Shown here piece by piece: positions 22,258 to 33,911 of a stretch of 64,000 nucleotides of DNA. Below the pieces are notes generated by a model. The model had not been told where the DNA came from. It ran no database searches and was given only the letters and a program-made list of their open reading frames with translations. The DNA lies in NCBI GenBank assembly GCA_033063855.1, contig CP093831.1, forward strand, positions 1,674,001 through 1,738,000. Direction: 5' to 3'. Position 1 is the first letter of the stretch; each line of letters starts with the position of its first letter. A program made the translations under genes and the position numbers. The stretch is from Smittia aterrima (lineage: Eukaryota > Arthropoda > Insecta > Diptera > Chironomidae).

Positions 22258-22981
22258 CGCTTGCTTTTGTTTCTTGCTTTTTAATTCACGTAAAATATTT
22301 TAATCTCACGAGAAAGCCAATTCAATTAATTTCAATGAAAATAACATATGACTAGCGAACAAATATATAGCGATAATAATTATAATCCCTTCTCGTGTAG
22401 TACTCTTGGTGACAAGAATTAAATTGTTCTCGATCTTATGACAAATTTTTGTAATTTCATTTTGTTAAAATTAAGTTTTAGCCTTGATGACAAGTAGCAA
22501 TTTCTTTCATAATTCGGACGGTAACAAGAAAAGGATTCTTACCATTTTGTAGGCTTTTGAATTAGTTTCTCGATGTCCACTGAATATTGCTAACCAGGTG
22601 TCAAATAAATATTTGGAACAATAAACATCTTCTTTTCCTTTCACCTTCACCCTACTAAAATACAACAACGGAACGAATACAAAGTATGAGAAAAGAGAAG
22701 CGCGTGCTACATTTTGCAACATTGTATGAGAAGATGAAAAGAGGAACTTGCAACAATGTATGCGAAGAAAATAAATTCAGGAACGTGCAACAAATTGGTT
22801 ACAATGTGATACATTGTATGCGAAAATCACTCTGCGGCTGCATTTGAGTCGTTTAAGTTGTTTGAGGGATTTTTCCTCTGGTAAATATCTCAGAAAAATT
22901 GCATAAATTGTTATTTTCGGAGCCTTCTTAACCATAAAATTCGAGCTATTTTAAGCCCTGGTGATCAGTGATTTTTAAACG
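22258..22981. other. Intergenic with duplicated upstream block of the RRM cluster
   Basis: Contains, at 22611-22830, sequence related to the block upstream of RRM gene 3 (24377-24500) and in part to that upstream of RRM gene 1 (20870-20935). Shared words include CTTCTTTTCCTTT, ACAAAGTATGAGAA, AAATTCAGGAAC and several copies of ACATTGTATG/ACAATGTATG. I interpret it as promoter or flank copied together with the gene. Confidence 0.55.
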
Positions 22982-23277
22982 ATGTTTGTCGAAAACGGAA
23001 GCAGCTACTTCAGCAATTCGGTTCAATTTATGGATAAGACGAGCAAGTTTGAAGATGAGTCTGATAACTCAAGTCAACTCAAGATAACTCAAGTCTGGTG
23101 AGCTCTATGGAAAATTTTACTATTTTGAAATAATTCAGTTTTCACATTTTTGAGGTCTGTGTCAAGCCACCTGTTGCAAACGGTTCCATCCCGCGAACAG
23201 TCCAACGGATGAAAGACCCTACAGCAACTGCATTGCGAACTTCGATGTTTAAAATTCGACGCTCGCCATTTTTGTAA
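22982..23277 (+). CDS. Possible small two-exon gene, unknown function
   Basis: Exon 22982-23097 (starting MFVENGSSYFSNS) ends at a strong donor (CTG|GTGAGC). Joining to an acceptor ATTCAG at 23138 gives an 84-residue frame whose second half is basic and compositionally protein-like (VPRTVQ-type segment PRTVQRMKDPTATALRTSMF, ending KIRRSPFL). The intron would be only 41 nt, short for an insect. The alternative acceptor at 23154 (57-nt intron) gives a shorter frame ending SREQSNG. No domain is recognised. It ends 71 bp before RRM gene 2 and could also be 5' sequence of that transcript. Confidence 0.3.
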
Positions 23278-23348
23278 CTCTGTCTGCGTCTGCACTTCTT
23301 TTTGCTTTAAAATGATAGCAAGCGAAAAACAGAACTGCGAGCTTCACG

Positions 23349-23837
23349 ATGGTGGTGCACGAAATTGTGATTTCTGGAGTTCCACCGGAAGTAACACAGG
23401 AAGAAATCTTCAATTTAATTGTGAGATTAGGTCGAATTTCTCAGTTAACAGTTCCTTGCTTTAAGAACGGTGTATCGAAAGGTTACTACTTTATCACCTT
23501 TATCAACGAAAAGGACGCAGAGAACGCCGTATTGCAAAATGGAGAATTAAAGCTTGGTGATGTACCTATCATCATTGAATACTCATTGAAAAGTCCGACA
23601 TATGTAGACGATGTGGACAGGAGAAACGCGAACTCGCAAGAAGATAAGTTCAGGAGATTTGCTTACATGAATCCGAGAAAAAGACCATTACCAGTAGCTA
23701 GTGGAAGCTTCAAGAGGAGACGGTCTCGATCTAGAAGCAAGAGATCAGGGAGTCCAGTAGCTAGTGGAAGTGGAAGCTCAAAGAGACGGTCTCGATCAAG
23801 AAGTCCATCAGGAAGCAAGAGAAGCAAGCGATCTTAA
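23349..23837 (+). CDS. Small RRM protein with Arg/Ser tail (cluster member 2)
   Basis: Intronless, 162 residues: one RRM (RNP2 IVISGV at about 6-11; RNP1 SKGYYFITF about 45-53) followed by a basic RS domain (about 115-162) with repeated SRSR/SKRS dipeptides. This is the architecture of SR splicing factors such as the fly Rbp1/SRSF3 class, but the RRM itself is divergent. The product is probably nuclear and involved in RNA processing (inference). It is a close paralogue of the gene at 24790: the first ten codons are almost identical at the DNA level, and the 3' flanks also align. Confidence 0.85.
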   Translation: MVVHEIVISGVPPEVTQEEIFNLIVRLGRISQLTVPCFKNGVSKGYYFITFINEKDAENAVLQNGELKLGDVPIIIEYSLKSPTYVDDVDRRNANSQEDKFRRFAYMNPRKRPLPVASGSFKRRRSRSRSKRSGSPVASGSGSSKRRSRSRSPSGSKRSKRS

Positions 23838-24789
23838 GAAGGTAAGCATTGTATACAGTGGAAAACTAAATTAGAAAAAAGTAAAACCAATTGAAAAATA
23901 AATAAAAGAAAGTAATAAAAACACAAGTCGTTGATAGCAACAAAGTAACCACAATTTATGTCAAACAACAACAAAAATATCTCAGCATTTTCAAGTGTTT
24001 TATATTTCGGTTGAGGGTTATCTTGACTGTTTAAAAATATACGGAAATGAAATTCTTCATTTTCATCTGTGTTCTCATGAATGTTGCATTCCACCGAAAA
24101 TAAAATTTTCATCAATTTCCAAAAATCCTTTTAGAATTAGAAAATCTAAAACGCTTCTCAATCATTTTCAAAGAAATAAAACGATAATTAAATAAAGAAA
24201 AACTCATTCGTTATTTTTTTTCACAAATATTAAAATTTTCTAACAAATATTTTGTAGATTTGCATTGAGGAAGAGATTACCAAAAATTCAAAGCATAAGA
24301 AAGAGATTACAAAAAAGTGTTTAATTACTTACCAACTTTTCTTCACCAAATGAATTGCAAATCAGGTAGCAAATAAATATTTTTAAAACACCAACTTCTT
24401 TTCCTTTATTTCTCGCCATACTAAAATTACAACAACAGAGCGACGACAAAGTATGAGAAGAAAAAACGCTTGCAACAATGTAGTTACAATGTATGCGAAG
24501 AGCAAATCTAGAATACCGGCAACCGGCGAAGCCTGATATTATTTTTTCGCTTTTCGTTTTCTCCCAACTTGAATTTCTATGTTTCTCATATTTTAATCAT
24601 AACTCATCCTTAAATTTTATCCATTTATTTTCCTTCTATGACTATCTGCTGTGAAACTATTCTTCATTTCTTGCGAAAAAAGCTTTTTGCAACAAAGTAG
24701 TTGGTTTTTCTTCATTTCTTGCGAAAAAAGCCTTTTGAATATGCAACAAAGTAGTTTGCTTTGATATCAATCCAAAAAAATAGAATTAG
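23838..24789. other. Spacer of the RRM tandem duplication
   Basis: Holds the 3' flank of RRM gene 2 (23990-24210), whose sequence aligns with the 3' flank of RRM gene 3 (25225-25385). Shared words are AAGTGTT..TATATTT..GTTGA, ATGTTGCATT and CCGAAAATAAA. The block upstream of gene 3 starts near 24377. A short direct repeat (CTTCATTTCTTGCGAAAAAAG) occurs twice at about 24662 and 24709. No separate gene is seen. Confidence 0.6.
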
Positions 24790-25221
24790 ATGGTGGTGCA
24801 CGAAATTGTGATTTCTGGAATTCCACCGGAAGTGACACAGGAACAAATCTTTAACTTAATTTCGAGATTAGGTCGAATATCTCAGTTAACAAGTCCTTGC
24901 TTTAAGAACGGTGTATCGAAAGGTTACTACTTTATCACATTTATCAACGAAAAGGATGCAGAGAGCGCCGTATTGCAAAATGGAAAATTAAAGCTTGGTG
25001 ATGTACCTGTCATCATTGAATACGCATTGAAAAATCCGACATTTGTACACGATGTTGACAGGAAAAACGCGAACTCGCAAAAAGCAAAGCTCAAGAGATT
25101 TGATTACATTAATCTGAAGGAAAGTTCCAAAAGAAGGTCTCGATCAAGAAGTCGATCAAGAAGCAGGAGGTCAAGGAGATCAAGAAGTCCATTAGCGAGT
25201 GGAAGTAAAGAACTTAATTAG
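24790..25221 (+). CDS. Small RRM protein with Arg/Ser tail (cluster member 3)
   Basis: Intronless, 143 residues. The RRM (RNP2 IVISGI; RNP1 SKGYYFITF) is nearly the same as that of gene 2 over residues 1-95. It differs mainly in conservative substitutions and has a shorter RS tail (RSRSRSRSRRSRRSRSP, about 118-136). The tail of gene 2 is longer and interrupted by PVASGSG repeats, so the tails evolve faster than the RRM. An AATAAA lies at about 25288 in the shared 3' flank. Confidence 0.85.
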   Translation: MVVHEIVISGIPPEVTQEQIFNLISRLGRISQLTSPCFKNGVSKGYYFITFINEKDAESAVLQNGKLKLGDVPVIIEYALKNPTFVHDVDRKNANSQKAKLKRFDYINLKESSKRRSRSRSRSRSRRSRRSRSPLASGSKELN

Positions 25222-25407
25222 AGATAAGCAATCCTAAGTGTTCTATATTTCCGTTGAATGTCAAGATTAATGTTGCATTTCTCCGAAAATAAAGCTTTTA
25301 AAAATAGAAAATGTTCTTCAAACATTTTCAAACTGTTTGACTCAAACAAATAAAACTCTAATTAAAAAAAACTCGTTTGTTATTTATTTTTGAACAATTA
25401 TGATTTT

Positions 25408-27012
25408 TTATTTCAGTGAAAAGTCTGTCCCGATAGGCTGAGAACTCCAATCAACATTGTCTGTAGATTTTTTCCAGATAAGATTTGTTGTCTTGTTCAT
25501 TTCTCCTCCTTCAACAGGGAAAAGATCATCGATTGTGTAGACAACGTCTGATGACTTCTGAACATTACGACTTCCGGTCTCAATATCGATGAGGTCACGA
25601 ATTTTCTCCAATTGATTTGGACTCAACGGCGGATAAACGAAAGGCAACAAGGAAATGCAAACTGTGATATTATTCTCGTCAACGCTGTTGAGAATCTGAA
25701 CGAAGAACTCTCGCGAGTATTTAAGAAAGTTCGGTAGCAGTTGAGTTCCAACAAACACAAAGACTGTTTTAAGATCGGCGTCCAACTGGTAGCTGTAGAT
25801 GTTGCGAATATCGTCTGTGATCTTTTTCTGTAGAATCGCTCCGTCCTTTTCAAATTCGCAATAGCGTTGATAACATCTTATACTCCCAAGAATGATTGTA
25901 ATCCAGAATCGAGCTGCAGCACACTTTGACTCATCGACTTCATTTAAACTTAACTGGTAGAGCATGTCAAGGAATAATTTTAAATAATCGTTTCTTGCAA
26001 TGTGCCAGATGAGATTTTGATATAAGTTGACGATCGTTTTCGGCTCGCGTCGGCTACGTTTGACTGGAATAGCTTCAGAATCATCCTCAATGTCATCTCC
26101 ATCTGATTCCGATTCATTATTATCACAATTCTCCGATGCTCTCATGAAGAAATCGCACTGCTCAAACATTTCATGAAAGAAGGTTCGAGGATTGAGTGTC
26201 ATTTCGTTTGATTCGATGACACGAGAAAGTGCAGTTGTCATAAAAGAGAAAGCATGACGAAAGCTTTTTAACTTTTTCTCCTTCATGAACTTATCAATTG
26301 TTGGCCATCGTTTCCTCACAGAATGGTCCCTCGTTAAATCCTCGAAATTCACAATATCCTGATGCAACAGCTCAGCAAGCATATCAAAGTTTGAGAACTT
26401 CTCCTTGAGTTCTTGTGCCATCGTCTCGTCAAAGCGAATATCTTTGGATGTGGCGTCGCTAACATTTTTCAGCTCATTGTCCCAGAAATAATTCTTGATC
26501 CAATCGAGGCAATAGCTATGAGTCTTTCGAAACACTTCTAAACTTGGCTGTTGCTTCCCATGAGCGCACATGTGTCGCAGATCGATAAGAAATGAATCCA
26601 GCCCAAGCTTGTAAGCAGATCTGTACATGGAAGTGTCATGGAGTTTAAACGATGTAGCAAAATTGATAAACTTCGTTAATGTGCTTGCGTAAAGAGTGCT
26701 GAGGGTGAAGGGATCTGTGATCTTCTCTGTAATATCTTTCACAAGAACATCGAGCAAAGAAAGAGTGCATAAGACGCCAGTGAGAGTTTCCTGTGATCGA
26801 CGGATCTTCCACGACTGAAGAATCAAATATGCTTGCTCTTTATCTGAAACTGTCGACTTCTTATCAAAGATCATTTGATAAACTCGATGCAACTCGTCAC
26901 TAAAATTGAAAGAAAAACATGTGAGTCAATAAAACAAAGAATTTACCAGAAAAACAATTATTTACACATTGTTCCAACTCGAAACTCTGTAGCTTGCACT
27001 GATGACATCCAT
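25408..27012 (-). CDS. Las1: Las1, HEPN endoribonuclease of ITS2 rRNA processing
   Basis: Las1 cleaves internal transcribed spacer 2 of pre-rRNA and works with the Grc3/NOL9 kinase in 60S ribosome maturation. Exons 27012-26966 and 26899-25408 join in phase (VSSWNN|V|DELHRVY) across a 66-nt intron, giving 512 residues. The N-terminal HEPN domain holds the catalytic RHxxxH motif as RHMCAH within FLIDLRHMCAHGKQQP. Human LAS1L has DLRHELTHKKMP at this place. Further landmarks are SLLDVL, the FxxCLDW-like YCLDWIKNYFW segment and a central acidic stretch (ESESDGDDIEDD) before a basic patch. The C-terminus carries the short tail WSSQPIGTDFSL, a likely Grc3-contact region as in other Las1 proteins. 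Convergent with RRM gene 3. Confidence 0.9.
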
Positions 27013-27268
27013 TGACTACTTTTATTCGATTGTCTTCTTGAATTAAAAATTATTCTTCGTTTGTTTTGATTTCAATTCTTAAGCGAGGGAAATTTTTCAC
27101 AACCTCAATGAATAAGAAGCCTGCACGACAAAAAAGATTTAAATTCCCATTCGCCGGTAAAATGACTTGGCTTCTTGTTTTAGAAGGCATCGACTTTATC
27201 ATTGAGGAATTTTTGTTTTGAGGGGAAATTTCAATTCAAAACAGATTCTACCATTTAGAAATCCACAA

Positions 27269-28271
27269 ATGGATTTTTCGCCCAAAATGGATCGATACTT
27301 CGATCATAACAGCCCAACAGTGGAAACAATTGGTAAGTGAAGTTTCGAAACTTGCTGCGAAGCGTTCATTCTCAAATTACACTAAGTTTTCTTCTTTTGT
27401 AGTTTTGCCGGAATACATTCCACTCGAAAGAGACTCAAGCCATCGCACAAACAGCCAAAGTGAAACTGATACCTCAATTCCGATTTCAGCGACTTCTTTA
27501 AGACGAAGAGCGACGACATCTTCTCCAGCTAACCGCACTCCTGAGAGACGCAGCTCACAGCAATCATCAGCGGATCGTAACAATCGTAATGAGAACGGAC
27601 ACAGAAGAACTCCTCCACGAGACTCGTCCTATCGAGAGAGGCATTATAGTCCCATTTATCATCAAACCGAACAACAGCCAAGATCACGTTCACGTTCTCC
27701 ACGTTCCTCACATAGTGAAGCAACATCCCACCAAAGACGTGATCAATCATATCAAAGAATTGAATATCGTCGAAGTACTGAAAGACTGTCAAGCGAACGA
27801 TTACGATCAGCAGGTTCGTCTGTCTTTGATCGAATGACGAATCCTCCAGCTATGCGAAGAAGATACGCAGAGCACTCAGGATCTCGTCAATCTGCAGACT
27901 CGAATGTCACACAAATTGTTCGTACAGTTAGCAATCATTTAGATCCAATTTATCGAAGCACTGAGCAAGCCTTAGGGGAAGTTGTACCATACGTTCGACA
28001 ACGTAGTCCAGCTCACGAACAAATACGCTTCACTGAAAGATACACAGTTGAGTCAAACCACATTCCAGAAATCCCTTTCTCATCGCGATCAATTTTGATA
28101 GATGAGAACCCAGAACTGCAAGATCTAAAAAATCGCTTAATCGCAGCTCAAAATCATTGTAACGGACTTGAAGACACCGTCATCTACTACCAAAGAGAAA
28201 TCCATAAGCTTCGTCGAATCATAAATGACATTGTTACAGATTACAATTCTTTAAGTTTCAACCGTCGATGA
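27269..28271 (+). CDS. Arg/Ser-rich coiled-coil protein, unknown
   Basis: Exons 27269-27332 and 27403-28271 join in phase to 310 residues. The first 190 residues are low-complexity and rich in Ser, Arg, Thr and Pro, with an RSRSRSPRSSHSE segment, and probably disordered. The last 50 residues (PELQDLKNRLIAAQNHCNGL onward) form a likely coiled coil ending LRRIINDIVTDYNSLSFNRR. No RRM or other domain is seen, so it is not a classical SR protein. It lies 257 bp from divergent Las1 and only 107 bp upstream of Vps16A on the same strand, so it could share a promoter region with Las1. Function unknown. Confidence 0.75.
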
Positions 28272-28378
28272 AGTTCCCTTCGGATAAACGAATACGATTT
28301 TTTGTTAACCGATTGTTTTTGTTTCAAGACAAAATAAAGAATTTATGAAAAAAATATTTTTCGAATTAGATTATTAAT

Positions 28379-31132
28379 ATGAGTCTTCTGTACAATATCG
28401 GTGACTGGTTCACACTTGGACATGGAAATACTTACAGGTAAGATGAAGATATTATCAAAGGAGATCAGGAAGATCTGAAATTTCTCTTTTTCAGAAAAAT
28501 TGAACTTTATCAATTGGAGTTTCCGGACAATGTAAATCTGGAGCAAATGAATGTCTACGCTGCTCCATTTGGAGGACCGGTTGCAATCACAAAGGATCCA
28601 AAACAAATTACAAAAGCTGGAGCCAATGCAAAGCCGATAATCCAAATTTTCACTTCGTCCAGTCAATTAATTTCTACAATTCATGTACGTCGAAGAAAAT
28701 AATTTCTTCTGACTCATCGTATTAATCGATTTCTTTTAGTGGAACTCAGGATCGTTGTTAACAATGGGCTGGACTGATTCGGAGGAACTTCTTTGTGTTC
28801 AGGATGATGGTGTCGTGTTGATCTACAACATGTTTGGTCAATATCAACATAAATTTAGCATGGGACAAGAAGCAAATGATTCAAAGGTAATTGACGCTAA
28901 GATTTACGCCACAACGCAAGGAACAGGTGTTGCTGTAATGACAACGCACTTCAGGATATTTATAGTCAACAGTTATAAAGATCCGAAAGTTCGCCTACTT
29001 CCCGAGATTCCAAGTAAGTTTTAAAATAAAATTAAAAGCAATTCATTTGTAAACTCATTTACTTTTAGAATCGTCTTTGGATCCTGCTAGCTGGGCAGTT
29101 GTGATAGAAGATCGTAAAACGACTTGTCTCATCACACGAGAACAAGAGATCTTCAAAGTCAAACAAGATGAAAACATTTGCACAGCAATGGGAATCTCGT
29201 TGGACTTCGATTACAAAGCGATTCGTCTCATGTCAGTCTCTTTCAACAATCGTCACATTGCGATGTGTACAAACACTGGAATTCTTTGGATGGGCTCGAG
29301 CTGTTTGAGAACAAAGTATTGTGAGTTTAATACTGGACGAAGTGAAATCCCAAAACAAATTGAATGGTGCATCGATGCTGATGACCCTTTAAAAGCAGAA
29401 GCGGTTGTCGTGACATATCCATCGATTCTTCTCATCGTTGGAATCAACGGTGATTCGAACATCTACACTTACGACCCTGCAATCTTTCTTGTGCCAGAGA
29501 TGGATGGAGTCAGAGTTCTCACAAATGGTTATCACGAATTGATTCAAAAAGTTCCTAAGTGCGTCAGCAACATTTTTGGCATTAGCATCTCAGAACCGTC
29601 AAGTTTCCTATTCGAAAGTCACCGGAAGTTTACTGAGCGATCTCATCAATCTGACGAATATTTGTGTCTTATTCTCGATAAGATCGAAACAGCTGTCAAC
29701 GAATGCATTGAAGCAGCTGCTTATGAATTTGATACAGAAACTCAGAAGAGTTTGATAAGAGCTGCACACTTTGGCAAAGGCTTCATCAAGAGTCACAAAC
29801 CAGACGATTACATTCGCACATGCCGAATTCTGAGAGCACTCAACGCCACAAGAATCGATGATATCGGAATTCCATTAACATTTAATCAGTTCCTACATTT
29901 AACTCCGACAGTCGTATTGGATCGACTTGTATACCGAAAGCACTATGGACTAGCTATTGAGATTGCTAAGCATCTCAATTTATCAGAATCGAGGATTCTT
30001 GAGCACTGGGCTTATCATAAGATTATCTATGAAAAGAACGACAATGAAATTATTCAGAAAATCGCTGAGAAGTTTAGAGACCCAACAGCGCTTGGCATTT
30101 CGTTTTGTACGATTGCGAAGAAAGCGGAAGAAGTCGGAAAGACTAAACTTGCGATTCAACTTCTTGAACTCGAGCCAAATCAAAGTTTGCAAGTTCCATT
30201 GCTATTGAAGCTTAACGAGAATAAGAAAGCTCTCTTAGCTGCTACACAATCAGGAGACACAGATCTTATCTACATGGTGCTCATGCAACTTAGAGACACA
30301 ACGCCACTCTCAAAGTTCCAAATGATAATTCGAGAATTTCCACTCGCTCAGAACCTCTACAAAAAGTATTGTCATTTGAACAATCTGACGGCATTGAAAG
30401 ATATTTATCTTCAAGAAGATGATTTTCTCTCGCAAGCTGAAATGACATTGGAGGAGTCAATCGACAGTTATATTAAGATGGACACTTCGTTAATTGAGAT
30501 AACAAACAATTACAAGAAAGCTCATAAAGACATCGAGTCTGAGCTTTCGGAAGATCATAGAAAGCTCATGAAACAGCAGAAGACGTTGGAGGAGAAATTC
30601 TCGAGAGCGTTTTATGGTCTTTCATTGCATGACACCATAAAAGAACTTTTGATATTAGGAGACGTCAAACTTGCTGAAAAAATCCGCGGCGATCATAAAA
30701 TGACAGACAAACATTTTTGGTATCTGCGAATCGAGATTCTCGGCTCGAACTATCAATGGGAAGAACTGGAAAAATTCTCAAAGAAAAAGCCACCGGTTGG
30801 CTTCGAGCCGTTTGTTGAGGTGTGTCTTAATGCGCGAAATGTCAATGAAGCGAAGAAATACATCGTCAAATGTCGTGATGACAAAAAAATCACATGGTAC
30901 AACCGCGCTGGGTAATAAAGATTTGTGATGACCTTCATGACGCAATGAGTACTAACAATTTGTGTTTTTTCTCTCCTTCAACAGACTTTACGAGGACTCA
31001 GCTAAGTTAGCGTTCGAATTACGCGACATGCAGTCTTTACTCAACATTCACAATGCCGCATCATCAACAAATAATCGTGAGCTGATAGCAAAAATAGAGA
31101 ATTTCATCGCGGCGATGTCGGCAAAAAAATGA
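28379..31132 (+). CDS. Vps16A: Vacuolar protein sorting protein 16 (HOPS/CORVET core)
   Basis: Class C Vps core subunit that binds Vps33 and serves endosome-lysosome tethering and fusion and pigment-granule delivery in flies. Five exons join in phase: 28379-28437, 28495-28684, 28740-29013, 29069-30911 and 30985-31132; 837 residues, against 839 in human VPS16. Recognisable parts are the N-terminal beta-propeller (MSLLYNIGDWF..., YAAPFGGPVAIT, MGWTDSEELLCVQDDG) and the C-terminal alpha-solenoid (HLTPTVVLDRLVYRKHYGLA, WAYHKI, PLLLKLNENKKALLAA, VGFEPFVEVC, TWYNRAGLYEDSA). No unusual features. Confidence 0.97.
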
Positions 31133-33911
31133 ATCATAGACGAGTCTTGTGCTGCGCGGGCTTCTGACATCATTCCGTTTATTTCTTCTTTTCACTTCTT
31201 CTTGTTTATATTCAGAACGTTGTGTAATCGCTTATTTAATTCTCTTCGTGTTTTTGTATCCATATGTAGCGAGTCGAGGAAGACGATCGCACAACGAGTC
31301 AATAAGTGATAACTCGCAAATAAAATAATCAACGCCATCCACATTGAGTTTCGACAGTCCAACTTTCAGTTGTAAATAAGAGCGAGTTTCCCGCTCGACC
31401 GTAAAAATGGAATTTTTCTATTTTCGTCGCTACCTCACATTCTCTCCTGCCCGAAACACTTGCATCACTTCTAAACAAATCTCCGTTGAGCAGTTTTCAC
31501 GTCAAGACGGATGCAGCAACAGTTCGATTTACTGGGTCGCTTTTCTATAAATAGAGGAGGCCAAGTGACTTGCGCCGGGAAGAACATCTTTTGTTTTGCG
31601 CAATTTCTCAATTGATGATAATTCCCCGCTGTAAACATTAGGAAGCAATTAACACATTTCGATTTACATTTAAAGAATTTTCTTTATTTCTCTCACTTGA
31701 ACTTTTTTTTCTTCTTTTTATTTTTTGCTTCAAACCTTCATTTGTCCTTATGATAAAATGTCGAAGAATTTCCCGAGATAACTTTTCATGCTTTTTTTTC
31801 CGACAGAGAAGAAGTTTGAGACGGTTAAAAGGATTCTTATCATTGATTTAATCTAACATCGTTTACCGCATAAAAGGGAGCGCGAAGAGTAAATATGTAA
31901 GGGTCTTGCGATCTAATTACTTTTTACTTTAACATGCAACTTTTCAAATTTCAGAGATACATCAAGATTTAGATATTTTACAATGTTACTTCGCGAATAA
32001 ATTTTATTTTGGGGATGTTTGTGGGGAGAGGGAAAGAATAAACCAAAGATTAAGATTGAACAGTCTTGTTTCATAATCAGTTGTTAATGTTTTATAATTA
32101 GATTGGAGCTACTAATTGGTATCGTGGGCAGATGAAGTGTCTTGACGCCCACCTGTGTGGCCGGCTTGGAAACATTAACGATGAAATAATCAAAGAAAAA
32201 AAAAATGATTTCGTGAATCTCTTTTCCTTTTATCAATAAGTGTGTCGACAAACTTTCTTATCTGTTAGCTTTAACGAGAAACGATCGTTGGTTAGGTCAC
32301 GAGTTTAGAACTTATTCTTCTTCGTTACTTCAAGCTTCAGTTATCAATTCTGATAATCAAAGGAGGTTTCGTTGTTTGTTTAAAATCGAAAACAACTCTC
32401 GTGTCATAACTCCCGATAGTTTCAAGTTGATGATTAAAGAGTCATAAATGAAAAGAATAAACCGGGTGTCTAGTTTAGTTAAATTCTTCTGTCAGAATGA
32501 AAAAAAAAACTTTAATTTACATTTTTGTTCGAGAAGACTTTCTTATGTCATCTCTTATCATTTCGCTTATCATTACTAGTTTCATTTTAAGATATCTAAA
32601 GTTAATGATGAAGAGCTTCGCGAGAAGGAAGGAGAAAACAGGTTCTTGACTTATTCTTCTTTTTTTATACACGTAAAGATATTCGTCTGACCAGACACGA
32701 CAGGTTGTCGCATCTGGTTCCAGCCAAGAAAAGAACTACGAATTTCTCTTACTTCCTACGACATCGTTTCAACTCGACATGTTATCTAATGTGTTGTGTA
32801 CAATGTATTTTTCTCTTTCTTTCAGCAAAACAAAAGCGAATGAGGAACTTAAAATATTGCAATCAAATAAATAATATTTTTATTACATTTTCTGTTTTCT
32901 TGTGATTACGATTCATTATTATTATCTTTAGCGATAATTTAAAAATAAAAAAATTTGACTAGCTACAGTTTAACACAGAACAAATCTTCTTTAATTCATC
33001 ATTCTCTTCTATGACGTTTCAATTGCATTAAAACTCAAAGTAAGAAACTTTCTTATCAGTAGAAAGGAGGAGGTTTTGGGGGCGTGGAGAAAGGAGGGAA
33101 ACGGAGGTTAGTCAATATGTCATAGAATGTGAAGCACATGTTTGACTCATGCTAGTCCGATTGCACATTATTCTTACTATGAAAGCTTGAAGAACTCCTT
33201 TATGTATTCACTTTGACAGAGGACGACTTGATTGAAGGTTTTTATTCATGACAGAACGAGCAGACTTTGCACACGCTTTCGCTTTGCATGACTTTGATAT
33301 AGAGAAATATCGGACTTTAGGAAGTCAAGTAAAGGAGAACGGCGACGAGCCTTTGTCTTGCATAAAAAGAAAACTTTAGTCACATTAAATTTACAGTTAA
33401 TTTTACTAATCAAAGAAATCTTATCAGTTCACGCGACAAGAACGATTTAAATGACGAAATATTCACTTTGCTTTCAATTTTTGCCTAAAATAAATTTGTT
33501 TTAGTAAGGTTGTTTTCAGTCAAACGCATCAAATCACACAATCAGCATCGCACGAGTGCTGTAAGGGGGGGAGCTTAAATAAGTTCATTTTCTTAAAGAA
33601 AATCCGAAACTAAGGAGATAGTCCGAGAATTAGTCTAGCTTGATGAGAGGAAAGTAAAAGTCGAGGTGCGCTCAACACAAAGTCTTTCCGTATTAATGCG
33701 CAGTCCGATTAATGAGTGTGTGCAATAAACGAGACAAATAACAACTTGTTTTCTTTAATGAAGAATCAACAAAAATGGATTCAGCGGGATGGGGATGGGA
33801 AAAAGAAGCGAAGCCTCATCCGGCTGATGGTGCAGTCGCAAAAAGGATACAAATGAAAAAGACTCACACGTCCGGTTGCTTCCATCATCTAACCACGAGG
33901 CAACGTCTCAA
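31133..33911. other. Large intergenic region, no gene recognised
   Basis: About 2.8 kb between Vps16A and the JAZF1-like gene, AT-rich with a few G-rich patches (for example near 33060-33105 and 33565). Open frames are short and unconvincing. The proximal part must contain the 3' UTRs of both flanking genes. I see no tRNA, repeat array or transposon end. Confidence 0.45.

Noticed and set aside
31133..33911. Possible tRNA or other small RNA in the large intergenic region
   Set aside because: I looked for a B-box GGTTCGAAT-type signal and a cloverleaf and found none that fold convincingly by eye.
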